This document shows, piece by piece, positions 34,202 to 42,365 of a DNA stretch of 64,000 bases (positions are counted from its first letter, which is position 1; each line of letters starts with the position of its first letter). The notes beneath the pieces were generated by a model. The model made no database searches. It worked only from the letters and a program-made list of their open reading frames with translations, and was not told the DNA's origin. The stretch is from NCBI GenBank assembly GCA_965222065.1, contig OZ244933.1, positions 1,922,001 to 1,986,000 of the forward strand. The letters run 5' to 3'. A program made the position numbers and the translations under genes. Source of the stretch: GM7GCV1 sp965222065. GTDB lineage: Bacteria > Pseudomonadota > Gammaproteobacteria > Pseudomonadales > GM7GCV1.

Positions 34202-34279
34202 TATTGGTACGAAAGGCTAGAATAGTCTCGCTATGGCTTGGGGGAATTCCCGGGCCCAGGTCAAAGGCGGAATGTTTGC

Positions 34280-34981
34280 ATGACTTCTGAAGTTCGCGTC
34301 CGGACGCGTGTAAGACCCAAAAACGGGCGCAAGTTTATTCTGGTGGCCAACTCCAAGGGCGGAAGTGGTAAAAGTACCCTGGCGACCAATCTGGCAGCAG
34401 CCTATGCAAGGCTGGGATTTGATACCTCGCTGGTTGACTGTGACCAGCAGCGTTCATCAATGGCCTGGATGGAAATGCGACCGCCCATTGCCCCGCCGAT
34501 TACCGCCGTTAGCGGTTGTGCCGAGGTCGGGGTCCCCCAGCTGGACTGGGCGTTGCGGGTTTCACCTGATACCAGTCGTGTTATTGTTGACAGTCCCGGA
34601 GCAATGCGTGATCAGCGCCTGTACGATACCCTGCAAAAGGTCGATTATATTCTGGTGCCTGTATTACCCTCAGCAGTCGATATCCGGGCGACTACCGAGT
34701 TTTTGAAGGAAGTTTATATTTCGCCGGGCTTCCGGACATCAAACAAGCGACTTTTTGTGATTGGCAATCGAGTGGACAAGCGCAACAAATATTTTCATCA
34801 GCTGAGCCGGTTTCTTAAGCGTATGGGTTCCCACGAAGTGATGACCTTGCCAGACTCCTATGTGTTTTTGCGATGTGCCGACGAAGGTATTGGTGTTGCC
34901 GATCTGCATGATTCGCCCCGTTACGAAGAACCACGTACAGCCATGCTTAAGATTATTAACGCGATCGAAACCAGGATATGA
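34280..34981 (+). CDS. Orphan ParA/MinD-like ATPase
   Basis: The ATG at 34280 has an AAAGGCGG ribosome site; a TTG at 34238 is a weaker alternative. The 233-residue product has a deviant Walker A (KGGSGKST), a switch VDCDQQRSSMAWM and the segment VIVDSPGAM. There is no ParB partner nearby, so it is an orphan. Upstream of dnaB, whose start overlaps its stop by four bases, it may place or link replication or partition machinery. That role is inferred. Confidence 0.85.
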   Translation: MTSEVRVRTRVRPKNGRKFILVANSKGGSGKSTLATNLAAAYARLGFDTSLVDCDQQRSSMAWMEMRPPIAPPITAVSGCAEVGVPQLDWALRVSPDTSRVIVDSPGAMRDQRLYDTLQKVDYILVPVLPSAVDIRATTEFLKEVYISPGFRTSNKRLFVIGNRVDKRNKYFHQLSRFLKRMGSHEVMTLPDSYVFLRCADEGIGVADLHDSPRYEEPRTAMLKIINAIETRI

Positions 34982-36381
34982 CTGAAAACGTCGTCAATAT
35001 CTCGGACTCCGAGCCATCTCCCCGTCGTGGCTCAGGCCCCCTGCCGCATTCGATAGAAGCCGAGGCCGCCGTGATTGGTGGACTTATGCTGGCCGGTGAC
35101 AAAGCCTACGACACCATTGCCAGTCTGGTGCAAAAAGAAGATTTCTATGATGCCCGGCACCAGCAAATTTTTGATTCGCTTGGCCGCCTGGCTGAAGAGC
35201 AGCAACCCTTCGATCCCATTACCATCTGCGATGAGCTCAACAGCCGTAAACAGCTAAATAAGGCCGGGGGAGCCAATTACGTCTCTGAACTGGCAGCGAA
35301 CACCCCAAGCGCGGCAAATATCGAGGCCTATGCGCGTATTGTTAGTGAACAGGCCACGCTTAGAAAACTGATAGGCGCGGCCAGTGACATTATCAGCCTT
35401 AGCCGAAATCCCGACGGGGCTTCGGCAGATTCCCTGTTATCTTCAGCGGAACAGAGCTTTCTGGAGATTTCGGAAGGCCGGCCGCGTGATAATGGATTTA
35501 TCAATGTCGACAGTCTGCTCAAGGGAGCGATTGATCGAATTGAGGAGCTTTACGAGTCGGGCAATACCATCACCGGCATTACCACTGGCTTTACCGACCT
35601 TGATGAAAAAACTTCGGGCTGGCAGCGAGCCGACCTGGTTGTGATCGCTGCCCGTCCCTCCATGGGTAAAACCGCCCTGGCACTGAACATGGTGGAGTCA
35701 GCGTTGTTTTCATCCGACAAGCCGGTACTGGTTTTTAGCCTGGAAATGCCTGCAGATGCCCTGGTGATGCGCTTGCTCGCGTCCATCGGCAAGATACAGC
35801 TCAAGCATATCCGCGACGGCAACCTCACCGGAGATGATTGGGACAAGCTCGCCAAGGCTGCGGCCAAGCTCAAGGGCAGGAAACTGTTTATCGATGATAC
35901 GCCCGGGTTAACGCCTACAGACGTGCGTGCTCGTGTGCGCCGGCTGACTAGAGAGCAGGGCACTAATCCCGCCATGGTGATGCTCGATTATCTCCAGTTA
36001 ATGACCACGGCGAGCCCAACAGAAGGCCGGGTCCAGGAAATCTCGGAAATTTCCCGCTCCATGAAACAGGTGGCCCGGGAATTTGACTGCCCGCTGTTGG
36101 CGCTATCACAGCTCAACCGGGGAGTGGAGCAACGTCCCAACAAGCGGCCAATGAATTCTGACCTTCGGGAATCCGGGGCCATCGAGCAGGACGCCGACGT
36201 CATCGTATTTATCTATCGCGATGAATACTACAACGAAGACAGTCAGGACAAAGGCATCGCTGAAATCATTATTGGTAAACAGCGTAACGGTGAAATAGGC
36301 ACCGTGCGTTTGCAGTTCCAGGGTGAATACACCCGCTTTAATAATCTGGCGCCGGAATTCCGGGCACCGGAACACGACTAA
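34978..36381 (+). CDS. dnaB: Replicative DNA helicase
   Basis: This 467-residue hexameric helicase has the N-terminal primase-interacting domain (PPHSIEAEAAVIGGLM) and the RecA-like domain with Walker A ARPSMGKTALALN, Walker B MVMLDYLQLM and the KQRNGEIGTV segment. It unwinds the fork 5' to 3'. It overlaps the ParA-like gene by four bases. Confidence 0.97.
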   Translation: MTENVVNISDSEPSPRRGSGPLPHSIEAEAAVIGGLMLAGDKAYDTIASLVQKEDFYDARHQQIFDSLGRLAEEQQPFDPITICDELNSRKQLNKAGGANYVSELAANTPSAANIEAYARIVSEQATLRKLIGAASDIISLSRNPDGASADSLLSSAEQSFLEISEGRPRDNGFINVDSLLKGAIDRIEELYESGNTITGITTGFTDLDEKTSGWQRADLVVIAARPSMGKTALALNMVESALFSSDKPVLVFSLEMPADALVMRLLASIGKIQLKHIRDGNLTGDDWDKLAKAAAKLKGRKLFIDDTPGLTPTDVRARVRRLTREQGTNPAMVMLDYLQLMTTASPTEGRVQEISEISRSMKQVAREFDCPLLALSQLNRGVEQRPNKRPMNSDLRESGAIEQDADVIVFIYRDEYYNEDSQDKGIAEIIIGKQRNGEIGTVRLQFQGEYTRFNNLAPEFRAPEHD

Positions 36382-36400
36382 CCCGCTAAATACTCCCGCT

Positions 36401-37261
36401 ATGGCCCTTCAGGTAATCCGAGGCATCAGCCAGCTTCGCTCTGTACTAAATAAACATCGTTTTCAGGGGGAAAGCGTTGCCCTGGTTCCGACGATGGGCA
36501 ACCTGCATGAAGGTCACATGGCCCTGATTCGCGAGGCGCACAATCACGGCGAGGTGGTGGTTGCCAGCATATTTGTCAACCCGCTCCAGTTTGGATTGAA
36601 TGAAGACTGGGATCAGTATCCCCGTACCTTTGAGTCCGATGTGGCCAAGCTGAACGAGGAGCGCTGTCACTACCTGTTTTTTCCCACAGACGAGGAAATG
36701 TACCCCAACGGCATGGAGAGCCAGACCCGCGTATTCTGTCCCACCATGACCGATGTCCTGTGCGGAGCCACACGCCCCGGCCATTTCGAGGGAGTCACCA
36801 CCGTCGTAACCAAACTGTTCCATATCGTCGATCCTGACGTCGCCATCTTTGGAGAAAAAGACTGGCAGCAGCTCGCCGTCATCCGCCGGATGGTGGCAGA
36901 CCTCTGTATGCGGGTCAAAATCATTGGCGCACCCATCGCCCGCGATCATGACGGCCTGGCCCTGAGCTCAAGAAATGCATTTATTACGCCGCAAGAACGA
37001 CCCAAAGCCAACCAGTTAAACAAGTCGCTGGAGTGGGCCAAATCCAAAATCCTCGACGGAGAGCGGGATTACGGACAGCTGGAAGCGCAGGCCAAACAAC
37101 AGATCCTTGACGCCGGTTTCCGACCCGATTATTTTTCTGTGTGCAATGCACAAAATTTAACGCCAGCGCTGGACGAGGACACTGATTTGGCTATACTGGG
37201 CGCCCTTTTTACCGAGGGCGCGCGTCTTATCGACAACGTCCGTTTGAAAATATCAAGGTAA
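36401..37261 (+). CDS. panC: Pantothenate synthetase
   Basis: This 286-residue enzyme joins pantoate and beta-alanine using ATP. The class I synthetase motif is VPTMGNLHEGHMALI, and GLALSSRNAFI and FGEKDWQQL are further family signatures. I start at the ATG at 36401; the longer frame from 36323 overlaps dnaB. It is followed by panD, which makes beta-alanine. Confidence 0.95.
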   Translation: MALQVIRGISQLRSVLNKHRFQGESVALVPTMGNLHEGHMALIREAHNHGEVVVASIFVNPLQFGLNEDWDQYPRTFESDVAKLNEERCHYLFFPTDEEMYPNGMESQTRVFCPTMTDVLCGATRPGHFEGVTTVVTKLFHIVDPDVAIFGEKDWQQLAVIRRMVADLCMRVKIIGAPIARDHDGLALSSRNAFITPQERPKANQLNKSLEWAKSKILDGERDYGQLEAQAKQQILDAGFRPDYFSVCNAQNLTPALDEDTDLAILGALFTEGARLIDNVRLKISR

Positions 37262-37274
37262 GTACTTACTGACC

Positions 37275-37655
37275 ATGTTAACCAATATGCTCAAGGCAAA
37301 ACTTCATCTCGCAGCGGTTACCCAGGCCGAACTGCACTACGATGGTTCCTGCGCCATCGATGAAGATCTCATCGAAGCCGCCGGACTGCGCGAGTTCGAA
37401 GCCATTGATATTTACAATGTAAATAATGGTGAGCGATTTACCACCTACATTATTAAAGGCCAACGTGGCTCCAGAATGATCTCCATGAACGGTGCCGCTG
37501 CGCGCAAAGTGCAAGTAGGTGATCGAGTCATCATCGCCGCCTATGGCCAATACAGTGAAGAAGAGCTGAAAAGCTTTAAGCCAAAGCTGGTTTATCTGGA
37601 CGAAGGTAACAATATTGTCCGGACCAATAAGTCCATCCCCGTCCAGGCCGTTTAA
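37275..37655 (+). CDS. panD: Aspartate 1-decarboxylase
   Basis: This 126-residue pyruvoyl enzyme makes beta-alanine for pantothenate. The self-cleavage site Gly-Ser in HYDGSCAID (Ser25) is present, as is NNGERFTTYIIKG. It lies 13 bases after panC. panB is not in the window. Confidence 0.96.
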   Translation: MLTNMLKAKLHLAAVTQAELHYDGSCAIDEDLIEAAGLREFEAIDIYNVNNGERFTTYIIKGQRGSRMISMNGAAARKVQVGDRVIIAAYGQYSEEELKSFKPKLVYLDEGNNIVRTNKSIPVQAV

Positions 37656-37704
37656 AGCAACTGCGCTCGGCTGGGCTGCGTTAAAAGACTCACTCAAACT
37701 CCTC

Positions 37705-37799
37705 ATTTACGTCTTGTAAACTCCGGGTTTTCTTTCGGCTTTTGCCTTGCCCAGCCTTTGCTCGTGATGCTTTAAATATGTTGATCTTAAATCGGGTTC
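37705..37799 (+). repeat. 95-bp intergenic repeat, copy 1
   Basis: Starts ATTTACGTCTTGTAAACTCC. It matches 37883-37977 with four mismatches in 95 bases. The central part is a CTTTCGGCTTTTGCC-rich segment and the end reads GTTGATCTTAAATCGGGTTC. Confidence 0.88.
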
Positions 37800-37882
37800 T
37801 CGAACACCAATTTGCCTTGTACTGCCTTCACTCATTACGTTCTAGAAATGTAAATTAACTGAGTGTTGTTTTTAAGCTCCAT

Positions 37883-37977
37883 ATTTACGTCTTGTAAACT
37901 CCGGGTTTTCTTTCGGCTTTTGCCTTGCCCGGCCTTTGCTCTTGATGCCTTAAATATGTTGATCTTAAATCGGATTC
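37883..37977 (+). repeat. 95-bp intergenic repeat, copy 2
   Basis: Second copy, offset 178 bases from copy 1, differing at four positions. Both copies have the same orientation, so the region arose by tandem duplication or insertion of a dispersed element. Confidence 0.88.
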
Positions 37978-38139
37978 GCGCTCGCCAATTTTTCCTCGTC
38001 TTGCCTGCACTCATAACGCGTCAAACTTGGTGAGAGAGTAAGACTTATCCGAACGCCAAATTTGCGTTTTCAGGGTTGCACGCTGATTAAGCTGCGGGCT
38101 TAATGTGTATACAACTTTCCCTTACAAATCCAACGATAA

Positions 38140-39024
38140 ATGAGCCTGATCGACAGTTTTATTGCCAAACACCATTTGCCCGAGAGTTTCCGTGAGGTTG
38201 CAGAACGCTTTTATTTGCCCCTTTGCCATCAGGTAAAAGAATGGCGGACGGATCAGCAAAGCCAGACGGATGATGGGCCGCTGGTGCTGGGAATTAACGG
38301 TGCCCAGGGCACGGGAAAATCGACCCTGGCGGATTTTATTGCCGACGTTCTTACACAAGAGGACGGGGCCGAAGTGGCGGTATTGTCGATAGATGATTTT
38401 TACCTGACGAAAGAAGACCGTAATCGACTGGCGAAAGATATACACCCTCTGCTGGCAACACGCGGGGTTCCCGGAACCCATGATTTACCCCTGGCGTTTA
38501 ACACCATGAATGCCCTGAAGGCAGGTGAGTCAGGGGTATCGCTCCCGCGATTTGCCAAGTCGGTAGATGACCGCGCCCCTGAGGATATCTGGCCAATGAC
38601 AGAGGGCCCGGTCGACCTGATTATTCTGGAGGGCTGGTGTGTAGGCTCCATCCCGGAAGCCGAGGAGTCCCTGGAAGAGCCAATCAATGAACTGGAATCA
38701 GAAGAGGACCAGGCAGCCTACTGGCGTACTTATGTGAACGATTGTCTCAAGGGCGAATACCAGGTGCTCTACGGAATGCTCGATAGGCTGATTATGCTCA
38801 AGGCGCCCAATTTTGAATCAGTGTTTAACTGGCGGCTGGAGCAGGAGCAAAAGCTTCGGGCCAAAGTGGGTCACGATGCTGAAGGCATTATGAACGAAGA
38901 GCAGATAGCCCGCTTTATCCAGCATTATGAACGGCTGACTCGACATAACCTGGAAGTCTTGCCTGACGTGGCAGACAAGGTATTGCATCTAAAGCCTGAT
39001 CACAGCATTAGAGATGATAATTAG
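38140..39024 (+). CDS. D-glycerate 3-kinase-like P-loop kinase
   Basis: This 294-residue protein has Walker A GINGAQGTGKST (about 49-60), SIDDFYLT and the family segment LLATRGVPGTHDLPL, typical of the glycerate 3-kinase/uridine-kinase-like group of plants and bacteria. It would phosphorylate D-glycerate to 3-phosphoglycerate, though the substrate is inferred from family. It stands alone between the repeats and the cupin gene. Confidence 0.85.
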   Translation: MSLIDSFIAKHHLPESFREVAERFYLPLCHQVKEWRTDQQSQTDDGPLVLGINGAQGTGKSTLADFIADVLTQEDGAEVAVLSIDDFYLTKEDRNRLAKDIHPLLATRGVPGTHDLPLAFNTMNALKAGESGVSLPRFAKSVDDRAPEDIWPMTEGPVDLIILEGWCVGSIPEAEESLEEPINELESEEDQAAYWRTYVNDCLKGEYQVLYGMLDRLIMLKAPNFESVFNWRLEQEQKLRAKVGHDAEGIMNEEQIARFIQHYERLTRHNLEVLPDVADKVLHLKPDHSIRDDN

Positions 39025-39126
39025 CTGTTTTTTTCTGCAAACAGGGCTTTTTTGACAATAAGTTACGAGCGGGCGTAATCTCGCCCGTCAGATTTTCTAT
39101 CAATCGGGGATGAGAAGAAAAAAGAC

Positions 39127-40002
39127 ATGAAAATTTCAACAAAAACACTATCTGCTGTCGTTTCCGTGGCATGGTTTTTCGCTGTTCCTGCCAGTGCGCA
39201 GGGAATTGATGACCGTATTCTGCATAACGACCCGGCCAATTATCGCCTGGCCGAAGCCCCGCACGCCGGGGCGGGCCCGCTGGATTACACAGCTATTATT
39301 GATCGTGGCGAACTGGCAACGGACTTCCTCTATCTGCACGCGGGGCGTCTTCTGCCTAAAGGTGGAATCGGGCATCATTTTCACCACAGCAAAGAGGAAA
39401 TGTACGTCATTCTCAATGGGGAAGCAGAATTTACCGTGGATGGTCGTACGTCCCTAATCCAGGCCCCCGTAGTGGTTCCCAACAAGTTGGGCAGTTCTCA
39501 CGCGGTCGTCAATACAACAGATGAATCACTGCGCTGGTTAAATTTTGCGGTGGCCAAGGAGAATGCCAAGGGAGGATCCTTTGATCTGGGGGATGATCGC
39601 GTTGGCGTGCCCCTCGATCCGGTGCCCGTTTTTGTGTATTCACGTCTGGATCAGGAGTCTCACCAGCGAGAGGTGTTTACACAATCCGATGAGCGTGTGC
39701 ATTACACCCGGATACTGGGTCCCGATATTTTTACTACCAACTGGAATCATGTCGACCAAATCATTCTCCCCGCCGGTAGTTCGTCTGACTCACGCCAACT
39801 GGTGGGTATGGAAGAGGTCTACTATGTGATGGAGGGTTCCGGCGCGGTTTCCATTGATGGGGCGACGGCCTCAATCGAAATGGACGACGCTTTTTCAATT
39901 ACGATGGGCGAGACGGTTTCGGTTTCCAATAACGGCTCGGAAGATCTCAAGGTTCTGGTTATAGGCATTGCCGAGGATAAGGACTCGATACCAGCAGAAT
40001 GA
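39127..40002 (+). CDS. Secreted double-cupin protein
   Basis: This 291-residue protein has a signal peptide (1-24, VPASAQG) and two cupin barrels. The first carries the metal-binding HHFHHSKEEMYVILNGEAEF (about 77-96), the second VGMEEVYYVMEGSGAVSIDG (about 223-242), where the His residues are largely missing. The substrate is unknown; oxygenase or sugar-isomerase activity is possible. It is followed by a strong terminator. Confidence 0.8.
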   Translation: MKISTKTLSAVVSVAWFFAVPASAQGIDDRILHNDPANYRLAEAPHAGAGPLDYTAIIDRGELATDFLYLHAGRLLPKGGIGHHFHHSKEEMYVILNGEAEFTVDGRTSLIQAPVVVPNKLGSSHAVVNTTDESLRWLNFAVAKENAKGGSFDLGDDRVGVPLDPVPVFVYSRLDQESHQREVFTQSDERVHYTRILGPDIFTTNWNHVDQIILPAGSSSDSRQLVGMEEVYYVMEGSGAVSIDGATASIEMDDAFSITMGETVSVSNNGSEDLKVLVIGIAEDKDSIPAE

Positions 40003-40045
40003 TTCCAGGGCGATTTCCTAAGCCCAATAAATCGAAAGTCCAATA

Positions 40046-40075
40046 AAAAGGCCCGCATTTACGCGGGCCTTTTTA
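40046..40075. terminator. Bidirectional terminator between cupin and ada-like genes
   Basis: AAAGGCCCGC and GCGGGCCTTT form a strong stem around ATTTAC, with A-rich sequence on one side and T-rich on the other. It serves the converging genes on both strands. Confidence 0.9.
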
Positions 40076-40903
40076 GTCAGATAATGCCGTTTCTCTTGCC
40101 AACATGGCATGTTTCCGGGTCTGGCCCCAGCGATAACCTCCCAGCTCGCCATCACCCCGAAGAACCCGATGACAGGGGATGATCATTCCAATCGGATTGG
40201 CACCTATGGCGGTACCTACCGCGCGAGATGCGGCCGGTTTGCCAATCGCCCTGGCAATCTGGCCGTAAGAGGCAACCCTGCCGGATTGAATATTAAGCAG
40301 TGCACGCCAGACGCTAACCTGGAAATTGGTACCGCGAACCCAGAGTGAAATTGGTGTCCGAGCGTTTTTACTTGTACTAAATAACCGGTTAGCCGTGACA
40401 GCAGCCCATTCGAAATTTTCATTAATACTTGCATGTGGCCATTGCCGGCACAGCACTTTAAGAGGGTCATGCATTGCCTTCTGGTCAATAAAATCCAGCT
40501 GGCAGATTCCCCGGGTTGTTTGGGCCAGAAATATTTGACCAAATACGGTCTGGTGATAACCGTAATCAATGGATAGCCCTTGTCCCATATGGCGGTACTC
40601 TGAGGGGGTAACCGCTTCGATATGAACAAAATGGTCGTACAAACGGGAACTGCTGCTAAGGCCCACTTCATAGCTTGTACGCAGGGATGAGCTATCCTGT
40701 GATTTTAGAAGTTGTTTTGCCCGTTCCAGGGTGAGTGTTTGCAGGTATCGTTTCGGCGTGACCCCGGCCCAGCGGCTAAACAGGCGCTGAAAGTGGTATT
40801 CGCTAAGGTGGACCGACGCGGCAATGTCAGCCAGTGATGGTTGTTTGTCGACATTTGCGCGAATGTAGTCAATGGCCCTGGCAATTTTGTCGTAGTCAGA
40901 CAT
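40073..40903 (-). CDS. AraC-type regulator fused to O6-alkylguanine DNA methyltransferase
   Basis: This 276-residue protein has an AraC helix-turn-helix (about 5-105, SLADIAASVHLSEYHFQRLFSRWAGVTPKRYL) followed by an alkyltransferase domain with the active-site Cys in IIPCHRVL. It thus resembles Ada without the N-terminal zinc domain that senses methylphosphotriesters. It repairs O6-alkylguanine directly and may act as a regulator. The ada/ogt-like fusion is common in proteobacteria. Confidence 0.92.
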   Translation of the reverse strand: MSDYDKIARAIDYIRANVDKQPSLADIAASVHLSEYHFQRLFSRWAGVTPKRYLQTLTLERAKQLLKSQDSSSLRTSYEVGLSSSSRLYDHFVHIEAVTPSEYRHMGQGLSIDYGYHQTVFGQIFLAQTTRGICQLDFIDQKAMHDPLKVLCRQWPHASINENFEWAAVTANRLFSTSKNARTPISLWVRGTNFQVSVWRALLNIQSGRVASYGQIARAIGKPAASRAVGTAIGANPIGMIIPCHRVLRGDGELGGYRWGQTRKHAMLARETALSD

Positions 40904-40974
40904 ATTGGATTAACCTGCTGGGGTTTGGCCTATTATTTGCCGGAGAGCAGGCATAATCCATCCGGATCTTGCTA

Positions 40975-41418
40975 TCAGTTTCTGGCCAGGATTTGATCCA
41001 GCCGATTGGCAAAGGCTTGTCGGTCCGTATGGTTAAACGGTGGTGATCCGCCGGTTTCCACGCCGGAAGAACGGAGTTGATCCATAAAGTCCCGCATGTT
41101 CAGGCGCGCGCCGATATTGTTCTTCGTGTACAGCTCCCCGCGGGGGCTGAGCGCCTGGGCACCCTTGGCAATAACGTCGGAAGCCAGGGGAATATCGGCA
41201 GTAATCACAAGATCGCCTGCCTCAACCCTCTGGACAATTTCGTTATCGGCGACGTCAAATCCCCTGGGAACCTGGATAGATTGTATGAATCTGGACTTCG
41301 GAACGCCTATGTACTGGTTGGCCACCAGGATGACCTGTATTTCCCTGCGTTGGGCCGCGCGAAAGAGAATCTCCTTCACAGGTACCGGGCAGGCATCGGC
41401 ATCGACATAAATCTTCAG
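40975..41418 (-). CDS. yaiI: YaiI/YqxD family protein (DUF188), probable CTG start
   Basis: The conserved N-terminus of this family (IYVDADACP) is encoded upstream of the first GTG (41379). Reading back in frame, codons 41418-41380 give Leu-Lys-Ile-Tyr-Val-Asp-Ala-Asp-Ala-Cys-Pro-Val-Pro, and no ATG, GTG or TTG is available at that end. The CTG at 41416-41418 overlaps the stop of the flavin reductase gene, so a CTG start with coupled translation is likely. The 147-residue product then has normal length and the remaining family motifs (DVADNEIV, GDLVITADIPLA, RDFMD). The NYN/PIN-like family is uncharacterised in function. Confidence 0.87.
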   Translation of the reverse strand: MKIYVDADACPVPVKEILFRAAQRREIQVILVANQYIGVPKSRFIQSIQVPRGFDVADNEIVQRVEAGDLVITADIPLASDVIAKGAQALSPRGELYTKNNIGARLNMRDFMDQLRSSGVETGGSPPFNHTDRQAFANRLDQILARN

Positions 41419-41951
41419 TGCTTTATCGCTCCGATGACTTCAAGCAATCTGCTTTTGTACTCACCTGTCAGCTTGCCCGTGTCCTCGTCATAGTGGTCGT
41501 TAAAGTTGGGGATAGACAGGTGGGCCTTGATCTCAGTGCCAAAACGCGGAAAGGCGTTCAGGGCAATATCCATCACAGTGGCGCCGCCCCGGCCGCCGGG
41601 TGATGTAGACAGCAGGATCATGGGGGTGTCCTGGAAGACTTGCTTTTCGATCCGGGTACACCAGTCAAACAGGTTTTTCCAGGCAGCGGGGAAGTTGCCA
41701 TTGTGCTCCGCGGTGGAGACAACCAGTAAATCGGCACCGGCAATTTTGGCAAGAAACTGTTTGGCCAGTTCAGCCTGTCCAATCTCGGCTTCGCGATCGA
41801 CGCTAAAAAGCGGGATTTCATAATCGTTCAGGTCGAGGATTTCTATCTGGGTACTATCTTTGGCTTCGTCAATAAGGCTGGCTGCATAGGTGGCCAGTTT
41901 TTTGTTGATGGAATTCCGGCTGCTACTGGTAGAAAAGGCGATAACTTTCAA
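41415..41951 (-). CDS. NAD(P)H-dependent FMN reductase family protein
   Basis: This 178-residue flavodoxin-fold protein starts at a TTG with GGGGAA upstream. It has FSTSSSRNSINKKLA (flavin phosphate site), VVSTAEHNGNFPAAWKNLFDW and LLSTSPGGRGGATVM, typical of the NADPH-dependent FMN reductase family. It would supply reduced flavin or detoxify quinones or azo compounds. It overlaps yaiI by four bases. Confidence 0.9.
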   Translation of the reverse strand: MKVIAFSTSSSRNSINKKLATYAASLIDEAKDSTQIEILDLNDYEIPLFSVDREAEIGQAELAKQFLAKIAGADLLVVSTAEHNGNFPAAWKNLFDWCTRIEKQVFQDTPMILLSTSPGGRGGATVMDIALNAFPRFGTEIKAHLSIPNFNDHYDEDTGKLTGEYKSRLLEVIGAIKH

Positions 41952-42012
41952 GAAAATTCCCCGGTATGTCTAATGAATGAATGGATATGTACGAGATTAA
42001 CGGTCAAAGGGA

Positions 42013-42333
42013 TTAGTACTGACTTTTTGGCATATGAACCACCAGTCCCTCGAGTTCTTCCGTCACTTCAATCTGGCATGAAAGCCGGCTGTTCTCCTGC
42101 ATCTCGGAAGACATTTCCAGCATCAGCTGTTCTTCTTCGGAGGCTGTACCGGTCTTGTCTATCCAGGTGTCTTCGACAATGCAGTGGCAGGTTGCGCAGG
42201 CACAGGCGCCACCGCATTCGCCGATAATACCGTCAATCATATTGTCCACGGCCCCCTGCATGACACTGTCGCCAACCGGAACGTCCGCTTCAAAGGCGTT
42301 GCCCTTGTGATCAATGTAAGTAATAAGTGGCAT
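42013..42333 (-). CDS. [2Fe-2S] ferredoxin (adrenodoxin/putidaredoxin type)
   Basis: This 106-residue electron carrier binds a 2Fe-2S cluster through Cys40, Cys46, Cys49 and Cys86 (CGGACACATCH, then SCQ). The acidic helix before Cys86 (SEEEQLMLEM) matches the vertebrate/bacterial putidaredoxin type. It lies next to a ferredoxin reductase on the same strand, 32 bases apart, so the two likely form an electron-transfer chain to a P450 or oxygenase encoded elsewhere. Confidence 0.95.
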   Translation of the reverse strand: MPLITYIDHKGNAFEADVPVGDSVMQGAVDNMIDGIIGECGGACACATCHCIVEDTWIDKTGTASEEEQLMLEMSSEMQENSRLSCQIEVTEELEGLVVHMPKSQY

Positions 42334-42365
42334 GATGAGATTTCTCCTGATAAATCGTCGGTATT

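Larger units (their letters stand above)
37656..38139. other. Intergenic repeat region downstream of panD
   Basis: No gene is supported. The stretch contains two 95-bp near-identical direct copies (described separately) and further low-order CTTTCGGC/TTTTGCC-type words. It resembles dispersed intergenic repeats. Confidence 0.7.

Noticed and set aside
37705..37977. CRISPR array
   Set aside because: Only two copies, each 95 bases, with no short spacers or cas genes.
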